A stretch of 64,000 nt of DNA from Dictyobacter formicarum (lineage in GTDB: Bacteria > Chloroflexota > Ktedonobacteria > Ktedonobacterales > Ktedonobacteraceae): positions 1-64,000 of the forward strand of contig NZ_BNJJ01000031.1 of assembly GCF_016587435.1 (NCBI RefSeq). Reading direction: 5' to 3'. The first letter of the stretch is position 1, and each line of letters opens with the position of its first letter. Below the pieces are notes generated by a model. The model was given only the letters and a program-made list of their open reading frames with translations. It had not been told where the DNA came from and searched no databases. The translations under genes and the position numbers were made by a program. Shown here piece after piece: positions 63,108 to 64,000 of the stretch.

Positions 63108-63593
63108 CTACCAGTGAAAAATGGTATGTTCAGGCGCATGCGCGAGCCAGACATAGGTGCCCCAGGCGATCTGCCCCACGTTTTGCTTATAGTCGTAGAA
63201 ATCGTAGCACGAGCTAATATAAATGCGTCGCAGCGGACAGGTGATCATAGCCTGTTCGAGGGATTGCTTGCGCTGAAAAGAAACAAATCCATGCAGGGTG
63301 AATATATCGATGCAGAATAATACTTGCTTGCTGGCCTGATAAAGCAAGATGTCAGGGAGGTCGGCTGAAAGGATGTTTGTCAGGCCAAACTGCTGTAGTT
63401 GATCCCGTTCTGAGATGTCAATAGTATTGGCTGGATCTTGCAGGTGCAGGATATAAGTATTTGGTGTGTAGCGCGGGGCAAAAAGCTCGACCGTGTCAAC
63501 CAGCAAAGAGTTATGCCGTGCTGGACCAGGTGGGGCAAAAAAGAAGGAGGTTCCATTCAGCATCTTTAGGGTCGTATGGTGCGTCTGTTGCAT
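63108..63593 (-). CDS. Orphan protein with BsuBI/PstI restriction-endonuclease-like domain
   Basis: A 161-aa protein whose second half follows the BsuBI/PstI endonuclease family: LPDILLY (80-85), VLFCIDIFTLHGFVSFQRK (91-109) in place of the family's LIEAVTSHGPISPKR, RRIYISSCYDFYDYKQ, and QIAWGTYVWLAHAPEHTIF (141-159) in place of EIAWETEVWIAxxPDHxIHF. The catalytic Glu is Asp96 and GP is GF, so activity is doubtful. No methyltransferase is adjacent and the N-terminal DNA-recognition part is short. GGAGT precedes the ATG. Either a domesticated nuclease or an uncharacterised effector. Confidence 0.7.
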   Translation of the reverse strand: MQQTHHTTLKMLNGTSFFFAPPGPARHNSLLVDTVELFAPRYTPNTYILHLQDPANTIDISERDQLQQFGLTNILSADLPDILLYQASKQVLFCIDIFTLHGFVSFQRKQSLEQAMITCPLRRIYISSCYDFYDYKQNVGQIAWGTYVWLAHAPEHTIFHW

Positions 63594-63856
63594 GACAACT
63601 CCTGTCTATGTAAGAATCATCGGATATGCTTCTCGAGCTTCCTTATAAAAGAAGATGCCTCTGGCAGCAGAGGGAAGCGGAAATTTTTGTGTATCCTGTT
63701 GGAAGAGGGAAGTGTATTACGACGAACAGTAGAATCAGGCTGATATGACCTCTTGACCGTAGTCACAATAATTACCTATACTGGAGATTAAAAAGTAATC
63801 TTGCTGGCTATCGTAAACCTTTGGCCGGGCCAGAAGTTGCAAGAGAAAGGGAAAAC

Positions 63857-64000
63857 GTGAAGCCAATCGTGCGCTGGCAGGTCTGGATATTGTTAGGCCT
63901 GGTGATGTTGGGCTGTGGCTTACGCCTCTACGGATTGAACTGGGATGCTGGCAATAGCTTCCATCCCGATGAGCGGCAAATTCTTTTTCATGTCACCGCG
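63857..64000 (+). CDS. GT-C-fold glycosyltransferase, N-terminus (cut by window end)
   Basis: Forty-eight codons from GTG 63857 (GAAAGGG upstream). A TM helix (WQVWILLGLVMLGCGLRLYGL) is followed by NSFHPDERQILFH, where the Asp-Glu after the first TM helix is the catalytic motif of lipid-linked-sugar (PMT/ArnT/YYY-type) glycosyltransferases. The rest of the protein is outside the window. Confidence 0.75.
   Translation, partial: MKPIVRWQVWILLGLVMLGCGLRLYGLNWDAGNSFHPDERQILFHVTA

Overview
The window looks like a bacterial chromosome segment of roughly balanced base composition, most likely from a multicellular, spore-forming Chloroflexota lineage (Ktedonobacteria type). This assignment is inferred from gene content: two roadblock proteins with an MglA-like GTPase, VKOR and DUF929 redox proteins, DUF4388 and DUF429 proteins, a BsuBI/PstI-like orphan, and clean SD sites with TTGACA/TATAAT promoters. 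No rRNA, CRISPR array or intact transposase was seen. Both ends cut genes: a RecQ helicase at the left and a GT-C glycosyltransferase at the right.

Layout. 0-6.5 kb: RecQ, two Opp/Dpp-type ATPases without permeases, a VKOR-type thiol oxidoreductase, a convergent ABC exporter and a 55-aa membrane peptide. 6.6-12.4 kb: guaB behind a terminator-like leader, an amidase, then a roadblock-roadblock-MglA operon and a DUF429 gene. 12.4-22.4 kb (mostly minus strand): a fused acyl-activating/ACP/acyltransferase protein, EamA transporter, HAD protein, small membrane proteins, DUF402, ABC-F, and a TIM-barrel isomerase. 22.5-28.4 kb: serS with tRNA-Ser, DUF4388 plus an AAA+ activator, moeA, tRNA-Glu. 28.6-36.2 kb: VOC protein, DUF929, histidine phosphatase, a minimal secretion-type ATPase, a glycosyltransferase, and a stretch with small ORFs and RNA-like signals. 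36.4-47.9 kb: mnmA-lepA, SRPBCC protein, tRNA-dihydrouridine synthase, CHRD-like lipoprotein, glucosaminidase-like protein, glutaryl-CoA-dehydrogenase-like enzyme. 48.2-52.2 kb: exopolysaccharide genes (two GT4 enzymes and a polyprenyl-phosphate sugar transferase). 52.6-64 kb: an M20-fold pseudoenzyme, a receptor-like PP2C phosphatase, aspS, ArsR regulator, two identical tRNA-Arg genes, clpC, and an orphan BsuBI/PstI-like protein.

The most unusual signal is intergenic. At least seven sites carry a family of bipartite elements: a long perfect or near-perfect palindrome of 57-76 bp whose sequence differs at every site, joined through a T-rich junction to a conserved block of about 50 bp (GCGCCGNAGGCGCG ... 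GTCAGG ... GCCGNAGGC ... GCATGCTG). Some copies also share a left block (GACGYCCCCAT ... TCTTTT). At 45.6 kb the left and right blocks lie side by side without a palindrome, which looks like an empty site. A second element with 18-bp terminal inverted repeats sits at 9.1-9.3 kb beside one copy, and part of it recurs at 23.85 kb.

Other notable items: serS and tRNA-Ser both appear able to start transcription at their first nucleotide; both tRNA-Arg genes carry the unusual anticodon GCG; the AAA+ activator has GAYTDA instead of GAFTGA; the M20 homologue has lost its metal ligands; and several very short ORFs have strong ribosome binding sites.
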